64,000 bases of DNA from Streptomyces diastatochromogenes (lineage in GTDB: Bacteria; Actinomycetota; Actinomycetes; Streptomycetales; Streptomycetaceae). The notes under the pieces are model-generated. The model did no database searches and had not been told where the DNA came from. It saw only the letters and a program-made list of their open reading frames with translations. Numbering within the stretch: the stretch's first letter is position 1; each line of letters starts with the position of its first letter. This document shows positions 43,431 to 52,477 of this stretch, one piece after another. Where the stretch lies: the NCBI RefSeq assembly GCF_002242805.1, contig NZ_MCGQ01000029.1, positions 1 through 64,000 on the forward strand, read 5' to 3'. Both the position numbers and the translations under genes were made by a program.

Positions 43431-45124
43431 GGGGTGCCGTCCCTTCCGGTCGCCGCGCCGGAGCAGAAGCCGACGAACCGCCGGGCGGCGGTCTCCGCCT
43501 CGTCCACGTCGCAGGGGCTCTGCCTCAGCAGCGACAGGGCGAGTTCGTAGCGCCGGTAGGCCTCCATGACCCGGTCGCCGCCCTGGGCCGCGGCCCGTTC
43601 CCGGCACAGCGGCCACTCGGCGGAGACCCGGCCGAGGAGTTCCTCCCGGCGGCGCAGCCGGTCGTCGAGGACCGAGATCGCCTGTTCCAGGCGCCGGCGG
43701 CGGCGCTCGGCGGTGTCCTCGAAGGTGAACAGCAGGTCGGCGTGGCGGGGTTCCCGCTCCCGCTCGGGGGTGTGGGCGATCCAGGCGAGCAGCATCCGGG
43801 TGCGCCGCACGCCGGCCTCGGCCTGGTCCAGCAGCTGCCGGGTGCCGGGGTCCACCGCCACGCGGTCCCGGCGTTCGTCGAGCGCGGGCCCCAACTCGTC
43901 GACGATGTGGTCGAGTTCGCGGTGCAGCCGGGTCCAGCGGGTGCGCAGCGGACGCTGGACGAAGGATTCGGCGGCCTGGGCCGCGCGGCCGCCGCGGCGG
44001 AAGACCAGGAGCAGCCGGGCCCCCTGCCGGGCGAGCCGGCCCAGCAGACCGAGCAGGGCGTCGGGTTCGGCGGCCTGGTCGACGCCGACCAGGACGGCGG
44101 CGAGCGGGACGCGCAGGGCGCCGAGCCGTTCGGGCCGGGGGTCGCCGCGGATGCCGAGCCGCTCGGCGATCCGGTCCATGACCTGACCGACCGTCATGTC
44201 CTTGACGTCCAGGGCGAGATCGTGGCCGCCGACCGGGGGCACGGTCTCGGGCGGGTCGTGGCTGAAGGCGCTGGTGTTCTGCTGGGTGCGCAGCTCCCGG
44301 TCGGCCAGGGTGACGGCGCGGGTGAGGGTCCAGGCGCGCGGGCTGCGGGCCGGGACGACGGTGACGAGCACCGGCCAGCCCTCGCCCCGGAACCAGCAGG
44401 CGAGTTCGGTGGCGAACGGGACGTCGAGCCGGGCGGCGGCGCCCGTCGCGCCGGGGCGCAGCGCCGGGTCGACGGCTTCGGCGCCGTCGCTCCAGGCGGC
44501 GGCCTGCGGCAGATGGCTCAGGATGGTCTCGGTGGGGCTCATGCAGCTGAAGACGGAGCCCGGGCCCTCGTCGACGCGGAGGACGATCCCGATGACCTCG
44601 TCGGTCTCGTGGTCGACCACTCCCCCGCCGCTGAAGCCCGGGGCGGCCGGCTCGCCCAGGGTCTGCGGGCGCAGCTGCACCTGGTGGTCCCGGCCGCGGG
44701 CGGCTACCAGGGTGGCGCCGTGCCAGCGGCCGCCGTCGTCGCCGCCGCCGTCCAGGAAGCCGTACATGCTCACCGGTCCGTGCGGTGAGGCGAGCCGGTA
44801 GAGCCGGGCGGTGTGTTCGGCGGGCAGCGGGTCCGCCAGCCGCAGCAGGGCCAGGTCGCCGCTGCGGTCGCCGAAGGCGTCCTTCCGCTGCGGCACGTGC
44901 TCGTCCGCCCGGACCGTGGCGGCCACGCCGGGTACGCCCGGCACGCCGACGAAGTGGACGACGTAGGGCCGGCCGGGCCGGACGACATGGGCCGCCGTGA
45001 GCACCCGGTCAGGAGCGAGGAGCACCCCCGCGCCGAGCACCCGCCCGTCCTCTTCCTCGATGCGAGCCACCCAAGGTGGCGTCCGTAAGCGCGACTTGAC
45101 GGCTCGCTCCCCCGTGCGCGTCAT
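43427..45124 (-). CDS. Trypsin-like peptidase protein with VMAP-C-like region (conflict-system type)
   Basis: A 565-residue protein. Residues 20-220 form a trypsin-like peptidase: GVLLAPDRVLTAAHVVRPG (His), GDLALLRL (Asp), PGFSGGGVVD (Ser in GFSGG). The C-terminal 300 residues include LACWFRGEGWPVLVTVVPARS and several Arg/Glu-rich helices. They resemble the VMAP-C region of vWA-MoxR-associated proteins in predicted actinobacterial conflict systems. The kinase encoded next, translationally coupled by ATGA, is broken, so the system may be inactive. The start is uncertain (45124 or 45172). Confidence 0.7.
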   Translation of the reverse strand: MTRTGERAVKSRLRTPPWVARIEEEDGRVLGAGVLLAPDRVLTAAHVVRPGRPYVVHFVGVPGVPGVAATVRADEHVPQRKDAFGDRSGDLALLRLADPLPAEHTARLYRLASPHGPVSMYGFLDGGGDDGGRWHGATLVAARGRDHQVQLRPQTLGEPAAPGFSGGGVVDHETDEVIGIVLRVDEGPGSVFSCMSPTETILSHLPQAAAWSDGAEAVDPALRPGATGAAARLDVPFATELACWFRGEGWPVLVTVVPARSPRAWTLTRAVTLADRELRTQQNTSAFSHDPPETVPPVGGHDLALDVKDMTVGQVMDRIAERLGIRGDPRPERLGALRVPLAAVLVGVDQAAEPDALLGLLGRLARQGARLLLVFRRGGRAAQAAESFVQRPLRTRWTRLHRELDHIVDELGPALDERRDRVAVDPGTRQLLDQAEAGVRRTRMLLAWIAHTPEREREPRHADLLFTFEDTAERRRRRLEQAISVLDDRLRRREELLGRVSAEWPLCRERAAAQGGDRVMEAYRRYELALSLLRQSPCDVDEAETAARRFVGFCSGAATGRDGTP

Positions 45125-45233
45125 GTCACGAGAGGTTACTCCGCGTGCCCTTCCGGGACCACTGGTGTGCACGGGGTTGTCGCGGACGGGCGGGACGGGG
45201 GCGTCCGTACCGGACTCCTCGCCGGGTCCGGCG

Positions 45234-45692
45234 TCACCGCGCGCGGGCCTCCCATCCGGTCCATCTCCGCACGGTGACGGCGATCACCGGGCCGCCCGGC
45301 GGGTGGTCCCGGTACTGCGGGTACTTCGCGCACAGCAGCCGTACGGCGGTCTCGTGGGCGTGGCGTACGGCCGGTTCGGCCGCGTCGGGCGGCAGGACGT
45401 GGGCCTCGCCGTCGGCGCGGACCCACCACAGCTGGTCCCAGTTCTCGTCGTAGGCGTCCGCGAGCAGGCACACCGACGGGTGTGCGGCGATGTTGCCCAG
45501 CCGCTTGAGGCGGGCGGTGGTCTTGGGTTTGTGGTCGACGGCGGTCACGAGCCGGTCGGTGCCGTCGACGGCGTGCCCGGCGAAGACCACCGGCACCAGG
45601 TGCGGGCGACCCGCCGCGTCCACCGTGGCCAGCCGGGCCACCCGCGCGGCACCGAACCGGCGCCGTGCCTCCGCCGCGTCCAGTGCGGGCAT
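45234..45692 (-). CDS. PPOX-class F420-dependent oxidoreductase (TIGR03668 family)
   Basis: A 152-residue split-barrel flavin/F420-binding protein: RLATVDAAGRPHLVPVVF strand pair, DHKPKTTARLKRLGNI, WWVRADGEAHV, and the C-terminal RWTGWEA. Family members reduce substrates with F420H2. The gene lies 16 bases downstream of the phosphoribosyltransferase gene on the same strand, so the two are probably co-transcribed. Confidence 0.88.
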   Translation of the reverse strand: MPALDAAEARRRFGAARVARLATVDAAGRPHLVPVVFAGHAVDGTDRLVTAVDHKPKTTARLKRLGNIAAHPSVCLLADAYDENWDQLWWVRADGEAHVLPPDAAEPAVRHAHETAVRLLCAKYPQYRDHPPGGPVIAVTVRRWTGWEARAR

Positions 45693-45708
45693 CCTCGCTC
45701 CTCGGCGT

Positions 45709-46359
45709 TCAGCGCGCGTGCAGTGCGTCGAGCACGTCGAGCACGTCCGCGTCGGTCAGCTGGCCGAAGTCGGCGTACCACTGGCCGACGGCGCTGAACC
45801 CGGCCGGGCGGTGCGGGCACACGATGACGTCGGCCTCGTCCGCGAGCAGGTCGAGGGAGTCCGGGGCGCCGACCGGGACGGCCAGCACGACCCGGGCCGG
45901 GGCCCGGCGCCACACATGGCGCAGGGCGGCGCGGGCGGTGGCGCCGGTGGCCAGGCCGTCGTCGACGACGATCACCGTACGGCCCTTCAGCTCCGGCGGC
46001 GGGCGGTCGCCGCGGTAGCGGTGCTCGCGCCGGGCCAGCTCGGCCCGTTCCCGCTCCACGGTCGGGCGGAGCCGTTCCTCGGTCAGGCCCAGGCGGTCGA
46101 GGGTGTCCGAGTCGAAGAGGGGCGGGTCGTCGGCGGCGAGGGCGCCGACGGCGAACTCCTCGTGGTGCGGGGCGCCGATCTTGCGTACGACGAGCACGTC
46201 GAGCGGGGCGTCGAGGGCGCGGGCGACGGGCGCGGCGACGGCGATCCCGCCGCGGGGCAGGGCCAGGACGACGGGGTCCGGAAGCTCGCCCTTGTCGCGC
46301 AGGTCGCTCAGCAGGCCGGCGAGTCTCCGTCCGGCCTCGGCGCGGTCCCGGTAGTGCAT
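45709..46359 (-). CDS. Phosphoribosyltransferase family protein
   Basis: A 216-residue type I PRTase-fold protein. The PRPP loop is VIVVDDGLATGATARAAL, preceded by LALPRGGIAVAAPVARALDAPLDVLVVRKIGAP (each given as motif core). This larger Pro-rich class is widespread in actinobacteria and differs from the purine salvage enzymes; its substrate is unknown. ATG 46359 with AGAGGA upstream is chosen over an earlier start that would enter the promoter of the divergent deacetylase gene. Confidence 0.85.
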   Translation of the reverse strand: MHYRDRAEAGRRLAGLLSDLRDKGELPDPVVLALPRGGIAVAAPVARALDAPLDVLVVRKIGAPHHEEFAVGALAADDPPLFDSDTLDRLGLTEERLRPTVERERAELARREHRYRGDRPPPELKGRTVIVVDDGLATGATARAALRHVWRRAPARVVLAVPVGAPDSLDLLADEADVIVCPHRPAGFSAVGQWYADFGQLTDADVLDVLDALHAR

Positions 46360-46459
46360 GGGCCCGTCCTCTCGCCGGGGTTCCCTCCCCCGTACCTCCA
46401 TGGTGCTACGGCGGCCGGACCTGCGGTTGGAACACCTCACAGATAATCGAACTCATGAG

Positions 46460-46479
46460 CTATACACAGAGTGTATAGT
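46460..46479 (+). promoter_or_regulatory. Palindromic operator overlapping the deacetylase promoter
   Basis: CTATACAC-AGA-GTGTATAG (46460-46478) is a perfect 8+3+8 palindrome. Its right arm contains a -10 element TATAGT (46474-46479), so a bound repressor would block the promoter. The ATG at 46486 lies 6 bases after the -10, where transcription should start. Confidence 0.65.
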
Positions 46480-46485
46480 CCCGGC

Positions 46486-47310
46486 ATGCCTCTTTCGACT
46501 TCGACCGAGATGAACCCCGCCCCGCAGCACGCGCACATGAAGATGCGCACGGGGCGCCGAAGGTTGCGTCTGACCGCGCTCGCCTCGGCCGCCGCCTGTC
46601 TGGCGCTGACGCTGTCCGGCTGCGCGGAGGTCGACACGACCGCGCCGAGCTCGGCGCGGGCCGATGCGGCACACGGGGCACCGGCCCGCTTCGGGTCCGT
46701 CGACTGCCGCGAGGCCAAGTGCATCGCGCTCACGTTCGACGCCGGGCCCAGCGAGAATTCCGCGCGGCTGCTGGACATCCTCAAGGAGAAGAAGGTCCCG
46801 GCGACCTTCTTCCTGCTCGGCGCACGGCACATCGAGAAGTACCCGGAGCTGGTCAAGCGGATGGCGGCCGAGGGCCACGAGGTGGCGAGCCACACCTGGG
46901 ACCACAAGATCCTCACCCGGATCTCGGACACGCAGATACGCGAAGAGCTGAAGCGGCCCGACGACGCGATAGAGCGGCTCACCGGGCACAGGCCCACGCT
47001 GATGCGCCCGCCGCAGGGCCGTACGGACGCCGACGTGCACAAGATCGCGAAGCAGGAGGGCCTCGCCGAGGTGCTGTGGAGCGTCACCGCGAAGGACTAC
47101 ACGACCAACGACTCCGCGCTCATCACCAAGCGAGTCCTCGCCCAGGCGTCCCGGGACGGGATCATCCTGCTGCACGACATCTACAAGGGCACCGTGCCCG
47201 CCGTGCCCGGCATCATCGACGCCCTGAAGGCGCGCGGCTACGTCTTTGTGACGGTCCCTCAGCTCCTGGCACCCGGCAAGGCCGAGCCGGGGAAGGTGTA
47301 CCGGCCCTAG
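46486..47310 (+). CDS. Polysaccharide deacetylase, lipoprotein-type
   Basis: A 274-residue NodB-homology protein. A basic N-terminus is followed by a hydrophobic segment and the lipobox LTLSGC (Cys about residue 46). The deacetylase domain is CIALTFDAGPS (the usual TFDDG is TFDAG), SHTWDHKILTR (metal histidines), RPPQGRTDADV and ILLHDIYKGTV. It removes acetyl groups from peptidoglycan or other glycans outside the membrane. Loss of the second motif Asp, which contacts metal, may weaken activity. ATG 46486 fits a leaderless transcript; 46510 and 46537 are alternatives. Confidence 0.85.
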   Translation: MPLSTSTEMNPAPQHAHMKMRTGRRRLRLTALASAAACLALTLSGCAEVDTTAPSSARADAAHGAPARFGSVDCREAKCIALTFDAGPSENSARLLDILKEKKVPATFFLLGARHIEKYPELVKRMAAEGHEVASHTWDHKILTRISDTQIREELKRPDDAIERLTGHRPTLMRPPQGRTDADVHKIAKQEGLAEVLWSVTAKDYTTNDSALITKRVLAQASRDGIILLHDIYKGTVPAVPGIIDALKARGYVFVTVPQLLAPGKAEPGKVYRP

Positions 47311-47326
47311 GGGGGTGTCCTCTGGA

Positions 47327-48340
47327 TCAGAACACCACGGACCAGCCTTCGCGCGCGGCCTGTTCGGCGGTGTACGAGACACCGTGGACCTTGAGGCCGG
47401 CCGCGTCCAGGAGGGTGATCTCGCCGCCATGGTCGGTGAGTCGGGTGCCGTCGGTGATCGGGACGGCGAGGCTGGCGCCCGGTGCGAGGGGGGCCGTGGC
47501 GGACACCGGCATGCCCTGGCCCACGCGGGCGACGAGGCTCCAGCCGGTCAGATCGACCGGGTCGGGCGAGGCGTTGAGGAGGGTGACGGTCTCCGCCTCG
47601 GGGGCGGGGCCCTTCGGGTTGACGAGCGCCGCCACGATCCGCACGGGCCGGGTGCCGGGCTCGGGCCGGCTGCCGTCGACCTTGCGGAGGGCGTGTCCGG
47701 TGGTGTCGTCGGTGTGCCAGGACTGGCTCTGGAAGGCGAGGAAGATGCCGACCCAGCGGGACTGTCCGGGGAAGTGCAGGAGCAGTCCGCCGTCCTGCCA
47801 GACGCCATCGTCGCCGCTGAAGCGGCCGCTGTTGCCCTGGTTCATATGGATGTCGTGGACGCCGTTGCCGGGCAGGAAGCCGAACACCTTGTCCTTGACG
47901 GCCGGTTCGGGCCCGAAGCGGGCGCCGAAGAGATACAGGCGCGCCTGAGCGTCGTCGATCGCGCGCTGCACGTAGTGGTCGAGGAGGTCCGCGAGGTCAT
48001 TGTCGGGGCCCGCGACGTCCGGTGGCAGCGTGCGCAGTCCGGCCGGGTCGAAGAGGTTGCCGCGCACGAAGTCCAGGTTCGGCCCGTCTGGGCCGGGCGG
48101 CAGCGGGTTCCAGCCGCCGGACAGGTCCTCCAGGCGGGCGGTCACCGGGTGCTTGAAGTCGTCGGCGACCAGGTAGAGCAGGTCGGCCGGCTTCTGCTGG
48201 GAGAGCACGTTGACCGCGGCGCGGTAGTGCGTCCCCTGATCGTCGGTGAGATGGATCTGGTAGTGCGGAGTCTCCCTCGCGCCCTCGCGCCGGGTGTCGA
48301 CGGCGCGGGCGATGAGGACGCCGTAGGTCTTCAGCGGCAT
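47327..48340 (-). CDS. DUF2278 family protein with lamin-tail domain
   Basis: A 337-residue protein. Residues 1-215 match DUF2278/YukJ (MPLKTYGVLIARAVD; HYQIHLTD; GVHDIHMNQGNSG; GRFSGDDGVWQDGGLL). The last 110 residues form a lamin-tail-like Ig domain (VTLLNASPDPVDLTGWSLV; GGEITLLDAAGLKVHGVSY). Function unknown; the lamin-tail domain is often found in extracellular or surface proteins, but no signal peptide is seen. GGGGAG precedes ATG 48340. It converges on the deacetylase gene with 16 bases between stops. Confidence 0.82.
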   Translation of the reverse strand: MPLKTYGVLIARAVDTRREGARETPHYQIHLTDDQGTHYRAAVNVLSQQKPADLLYLVADDFKHPVTARLEDLSGGWNPLPPGPDGPNLDFVRGNLFDPAGLRTLPPDVAGPDNDLADLLDHYVQRAIDDAQARLYLFGARFGPEPAVKDKVFGFLPGNGVHDIHMNQGNSGRFSGDDGVWQDGGLLLHFPGQSRWVGIFLAFQSQSWHTDDTTGHALRKVDGSRPEPGTRPVRIVAALVNPKGPAPEAETVTLLNASPDPVDLTGWSLVARVGQGMPVSATAPLAPGASLAVPITDGTRLTDHGGEITLLDAAGLKVHGVSYTAEQAAREGWSVVF

Positions 48341-48533
48341 GTGGATCAACTCCCCCTGCGGGCGGGGAGGTTGCCCGGCCCATGGCAGGAAGCGTAAGCG
48401 GGTGGCGGTCGTCGCTCCGTCCCTCGCACCGACTGTTCGCGGATACGACTCCTCACGGACACCCGGCTGCGCCGAGCGGCGGAGCCGGGGGCGAAGGTGC
48501 GGGTGACCGGCGACGATTCCCTACGATCGTGCC

Positions 48534-48974
48534 GTGCCCTTCTTCTCTTTCGAACGCACCGTGCCTCTCCCCCTCGACGAGGCGTGGCGACGGCTCACGG
48601 AGTGGCCCCGCCATGGTGATGTGGTTCCGCTGACCCGGATCACCGTGGTCACGCCCACGCCGACCCGGGAGGGCACGCGCTTCGTGGCCCGTTCGGGCCT
48701 CGGCCCCCTCTCCTTCAACGATCCCATGGAAGTCACGGTCTGGCATCCGCCGGTGGACGACGAGCCCGGGCTGTGCCGGCTCGACAAGCGCGGGCGGGTC
48801 GTCCAGGGCTGGGCGGAGATCGAGGTCCGCCCCGGGCCCGGGGGCCGCGCCCGGGTGGTGTGGCGGGAGGAACTGCGGGTCCGGTTCCTCCCCCGCTTCT
48901 TCGACGGCGTGCTGGAGCGAGCGTCACGCGCGGTGTTCGGACGGGCGGTGAACAGACTCCTCAGACGGGCGTGA
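48534..48974 (+). CDS. SRPBCC (START-like) family protein
   Basis: A 146-residue START/Bet v1-like protein: FSFERTVPLPLDEAWRRLTEWPRHGDVVPL at the N-terminus (core only), middle FVARSGLGPLSFNDPMEV, C-terminal long helix RASRAVFGRAVNRLLRRA. These proteins hold hydrophobic ligands in a helix-grip pocket. GTG start; ligand unknown. Single gene. Confidence 0.82.
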   Translation: MPFFSFERTVPLPLDEAWRRLTEWPRHGDVVPLTRITVVTPTPTREGTRFVARSGLGPLSFNDPMEVTVWHPPVDDEPGLCRLDKRGRVVQGWAEIEVRPGPGGRARVVWREELRVRFLPRFFDGVLERASRAVFGRAVNRLLRRA

Positions 48975-49009
48975 GAGGGTGCCGCCCCCGCCGCCCCCCG
49001 CCGCCGCTC

Positions 49010-49567
49010 TCAGCGGTCCTTCGCGGCCCAGTGCTCCGGCCGTGCGACATAGATCCAGTCGAAGCCGTCGTATCCCTCGGTGTCGAGATGCCGCGCCCGG
49101 CTGAGTCCGGCGCGCACGGCCACGCGCTGGGAGGCGAGGTTCGCCGGCCGGATACGCGCGATCAGCGGGAGGTCGGGCGCGTGCCGGGACGCCCAGGTGG
49201 TGACCGCTGCGGCGGCCTCACCGGCGAAGCCCTGGCCCCAAGCCCCGGTGGCGAAGCGGTAGAAGAGGTTCAGGACCCGCTCCCCGTGCAGTTCCATGGA
49301 CTTGACTCCGCAGAACCCGACCTGCCGGGCGGAGCCGTGCCGCCGGACCACCCAGTACCCGTATCCGTGCCGCTCCCACTGGGCGTCCCAGCGCCGGTAG
49401 AGCGCTTCCGCCTCCTCGAACCGGGCGAGTGCGTCGGAGGGGTTGTGGGTGCATGTCCCGGGATCGCTGTGGACGGCGAGGATCGCGTCGATGTCGGCTT
49501 CGCCCGGCCGTCGTAGCGACAGCCGGGCGGTCAGCAGCTCCTCGGCCGTCGTGCTCCCGTCACTCAT
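49010..49567 (-). CDS. GNAT family N-acetyltransferase (RimJ/RimL type)
   Basis: A 185-residue GNAT acetyltransferase: LTARLSLRRPGEADIDAIL at the N-terminus, acetyl-CoA loop region FATGAWGQGFAGEAAAAV (about 108-125) and the terminal SQRVAVRAGLSRARHLD. It transfers acetyl from acetyl-CoA to a protein N-terminus or small amine. Converges with the SRPBCC gene. Confidence 0.87.
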   Translation of the reverse strand: MSDGSTTAEELLTARLSLRRPGEADIDAILAVHSDPGTCTHNPSDALARFEEAEALYRRWDAQWERHGYGYWVVRRHGSARQVGFCGVKSMELHGERVLNLFYRFATGAWGQGFAGEAAAAVTTWASRHAPDLPLIARIRPANLASQRVAVRAGLSRARHLDTEGYDGFDWIYVARPEHWAAKDR

Positions 49568-49609
49568 GTCAAGATCGTAGAACCGGGCGCAGCCGCTCGG
49601 AAAGAGCCG

Positions 49610-50761
49610 TCAGGCCACCGACCCGATCCGCTGTGTCGGCAGGGCCGTCGGGTCGTGGTGGATGGGGATGTGGGCGCCGGTCAGGGACGTCCCGCTGCCG
49701 CCGCGGCGGCTGGCGACGATCTCCGCGGCGATGGAGAGTGCCGTCTCCTCGGGCGTACGGGCGCCGAGGTCGAGGCCGATCGGGGAGCGCAGGCGGGCCA
49801 ACTCCAGCTCGGTGACGCCGACTTCACGCAGGCGTTCGTTGCGGTCGAGGTGGGTGCGGCGGGAGCCCATCGCGCCGACGTAGGCGACCGGCAGGCGCAG
49901 GGCCAGCGCCAGGAGCGGTACGTCGAACTTGGCGTCGTGGGTGAGGACGCACAGGACGGTACGGCCGTCGACCTCGGTGCGCTCCAGGTACGTGTGGGGC
50001 CACTCGACGACGATCTCGTCGGCCTCCGGGAAGCGGGTGCGGGTGGCGAACACCGGGCGGGCGTCGCACACGGTGACGTGGTAGCCCAGGAACTTGCCGA
50101 CGCGGGCCAGGGCGGAGGCGAAGTCGATGGCGCCGAAGACGATCATGCGGGGGGCGGGGACCGACGACTCGACCAGGAGGGTGAGCGGGGCGCCGCAGCG
50201 GGAGCCCTGTTCGCCGATCTCCAGGGTGCCGGTGCGGCCCGCGTCCAGGAAGGCGCCGGCCTCGGCGGCGACCGTGCGGTCCAGTTCGGGGTGGGCGCCG
50301 AAGCCGCCGTCGTGGGAGCCGTCGGTGCGCACCAGGAGGGCGCGGCCCACCAGTTCGGCCGGTCCGGTGACGACCCGCGCGACCGCCGCCGCCTCCCCAC
50401 GGGCGGCGGCGGCCAGCGCGGCCGCGAGCACCGGCCGGGCGGGACCGTCCGCCCGGACCGGTGTGACGAGGATGTCGATGACGCCGCCACAGGTCAGGCC
50501 GACGGCGAACGCGTCCTCGTCGCTGTACCCGAAGCGTTCGAGGACGGTTTCCCCGTCCTCGAGCGCCTGTCGGCACAGCTCGTACACGGCGCCCTCCACG
50601 CAACCGCCGGAGACCGAGCCGATGGCCGTGCCGTCGGCGTCCACCGCGAGGGCGGCGCCGGGCCGGCGTGGGGCGCTGCCGCCGACGGCCACCACGGTGG
50701 CGACGGCGAAGTCACGGCCCTGCTCGACCCACCGGTTCAGTTCCTCGGCGATGTCCAGCAT
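49610..50761 (-). CDS. xdhC: XdhC/CoxI family molybdenum-cofactor maturation protein
   Basis: A 383-residue XdhC-type protein. The N-terminal CoxI domain has VGGSAPRRPGAALAVDADGTAIGSVSGGCVEGAV (core) and LTCGGVIDILV. The C-terminal Rossmann domain has IVFGAIDFASALARVGKFLGY, VLTHDAKFDVPLL and YVGAMGSRRTHLDR. It binds Mo-cofactor and helps its sulfuration before insertion into xanthine dehydrogenase. It lies downstream of the purine permease and the dehydrogenase genes on the same strand. Confidence 0.93.
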   Translation of the reverse strand: MLDIAEELNRWVEQGRDFAVATVVAVGGSAPRRPGAALAVDADGTAIGSVSGGCVEGAVYELCRQALEDGETVLERFGYSDEDAFAVGLTCGGVIDILVTPVRADGPARPVLAAALAAAARGEAAAVARVVTGPAELVGRALLVRTDGSHDGGFGAHPELDRTVAAEAGAFLDAGRTGTLEIGEQGSRCGAPLTLLVESSVPAPRMIVFGAIDFASALARVGKFLGYHVTVCDARPVFATRTRFPEADEIVVEWPHTYLERTEVDGRTVLCVLTHDAKFDVPLLALALRLPVAYVGAMGSRRTHLDRNERLREVGVTELELARLRSPIGLDLGARTPEETALSIAAEIVASRRGGSGTSLTGAHIPIHHDPTALPTQRIGSVA

Positions 50762-50811
50762 CTCTCGGTCTCCTTAACGGGGTTGCGTGGAAGGAGCGTC
50801 GGTCGGGGCGA

Positions 50812-52269
50812 CTAGTGCACGCCGAGCCAACCCTCGATGGGGTGCAGACCGAAGTAGATCAGGAAGATGACCGTCAGACCCCACATGAAGGCGCCGATCT
50901 CGCGGGCCTTGCCCTGGGCGGTCTTGATGGCCACGTAGGAGATGACGCCCGCGGCGACACCGGTGGTGATGGTGTACGTGAACGGCATCAGGACGACGGT
51001 CAGGAAGACCGGGATCGCGGTGGCGCGGTCGGCCCAGTCCACGTGCCGGGCGTTCATCAGCATCATGGCGCCGATGACGACCAGGGCGGCGGACGCGACC
51101 TCCTGCGGGACGATCGCGGTGAGCGGGGTGAAGAAGAGACAGGCCGCGAAGAACAGGCCGGTGACCACGGAGGCCAGACCCGTGCGGGCTCCCTCGCCGA
51201 CGCCGGTGGCCGACTCGATGAAGACCGTCTGGCCGGAGCCGCCCGCCACACCGCCGATCGCACCGCCGGCACCGTCGATGAACAGCGCCTTGGACAGGCC
51301 CGGCATACGGCCCTTGTCGTCGGCCAGGTTGGCCTCGGTGCCGACGCCGATGATGGTGGCCATCGCGTCGAAGAACCCGGCGAGCACGAGCGTGAAGACG
51401 ATCATGCCGACGGTCATGGCGCCGACCTTGCCCCAGCCGCCGAACTCGACGTGCCCGAAGAGCGAGAAGTCGGGCATCGAGACCGCGCTGCCGTGCAGTT
51501 CGGGGGTGCCGTTCGCCCACTGCTTGGGGTCGATGACGCCGAGCCCGTTGAGGACGGCGGCGACGATCGTGCCGGAGATGATGCCGATGAGGATGGCGCC
51601 GGGGATGTTCCGGGCCTGCAGCATGAAGATCAGCAGGAGGGTGCCGGCGAAGAGCAGCACCGGCCAGCCGGCGAGTTCGCCCGCCGGGCCGAGGCTGACG
51701 GGGGTGTGCTCGCCCTGGTGCACGAAGCCGGCCTTGTAGAAGCCGATGAGGGCGATGAAGAGGCCAATGCCCATCGTGATGCCGTGCTTGAGCGCGAGCG
51801 GAATCGCGTTCATGATCATCTCACGCAGGCCGGTGACGACCAGCAGCATGATGACGACGCCGTACATCACGCACATGCCCATGGCCTGCGGCCAGGTCAT
51901 GTTGGGGGCGACCTGCGAGGACAGGACGCCGGAGACGGAGAGGCCGGCGGCGAGCGCGAGCGGCACCTTGCCGACGAAGCCCATCAGCAGCGTGGTGAAG
52001 GCCGCCGCGAACGCGGTCGCGGTGATGACGGCCTTCTGGCCGAGCGTGTCCCCGCCCACGTCCTTGCCGGACAGGATGAGCGGGTTGAGCAGGAGGATGT
52101 AGGCCATCGCCATGAAGGTGGTGATGCCGCCGCGGACCTCTCGCGAGACCGTGGACCCTCTCTTGGATATGTGGAAGTACCTGTCGAGCCAGGCACGCCC
52201 GGCCGAAACGCGGCTGCCATCGCCCGCGTCGTCGGCTGCGGTCCTGGGCTCCACTGACTGCTGGGTCAT
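50812..52269 (-). CDS. NCS2 family purine permease (AzgA-like)
   Basis: A 485-residue membrane protein with about 13-14 helices. After a polar N-terminus comes SKRGSTVSREVRGGITTFMAMAYILLLNP (core), typical of the AzgA (guanine/hypoxanthine/adenine) branch. The substrate-binding helices read FFDAMATIIGVGTEANL and ATGVGEGARTGLASVV. It imports purine bases for the xanthine dehydrogenase encoded upstream. ATG 52269 has GGGAG 9 bases upstream. The 208-base gap before it shows no clear terminator. Confidence 0.9.
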   Translation of the reverse strand: MTQQSVEPRTAADDAGDGSRVSAGRAWLDRYFHISKRGSTVSREVRGGITTFMAMAYILLLNPLILSGKDVGGDTLGQKAVITATAFAAAFTTLLMGFVGKVPLALAAGLSVSGVLSSQVAPNMTWPQAMGMCVMYGVVIMLLVVTGLREMIMNAIPLALKHGITMGIGLFIALIGFYKAGFVHQGEHTPVSLGPAGELAGWPVLLFAGTLLLIFMLQARNIPGAILIGIISGTIVAAVLNGLGVIDPKQWANGTPELHGSAVSMPDFSLFGHVEFGGWGKVGAMTVGMIVFTLVLAGFFDAMATIIGVGTEANLADDKGRMPGLSKALFIDGAGGAIGGVAGGSGQTVFIESATGVGEGARTGLASVVTGLFFAACLFFTPLTAIVPQEVASAALVVIGAMMLMNARHVDWADRATAIPVFLTVVLMPFTYTITTGVAAGVISYVAIKTAQGKAREIGAFMWGLTVIFLIYFGLHPIEGWLGVH

Positions 52270-52477
52270 GGGCCATCTCCCAAGGTTCAAAGGGGCACCC
52301 GTACAACCGCCCTGACGGTCACGGGATTTGGGGAATGGACGACCCGGGGGACGGCCCGAGACGAACGAATTTCCTGGTACTTCAAGGACCGCGAGCGGTG
52401 CGGAACTCAAAGAGGTTCCTCCGGGCGACGCGGCGGAGTGTGTGACGTTCCCTCACGCCGCCCGGAGAGCTTGGGTG

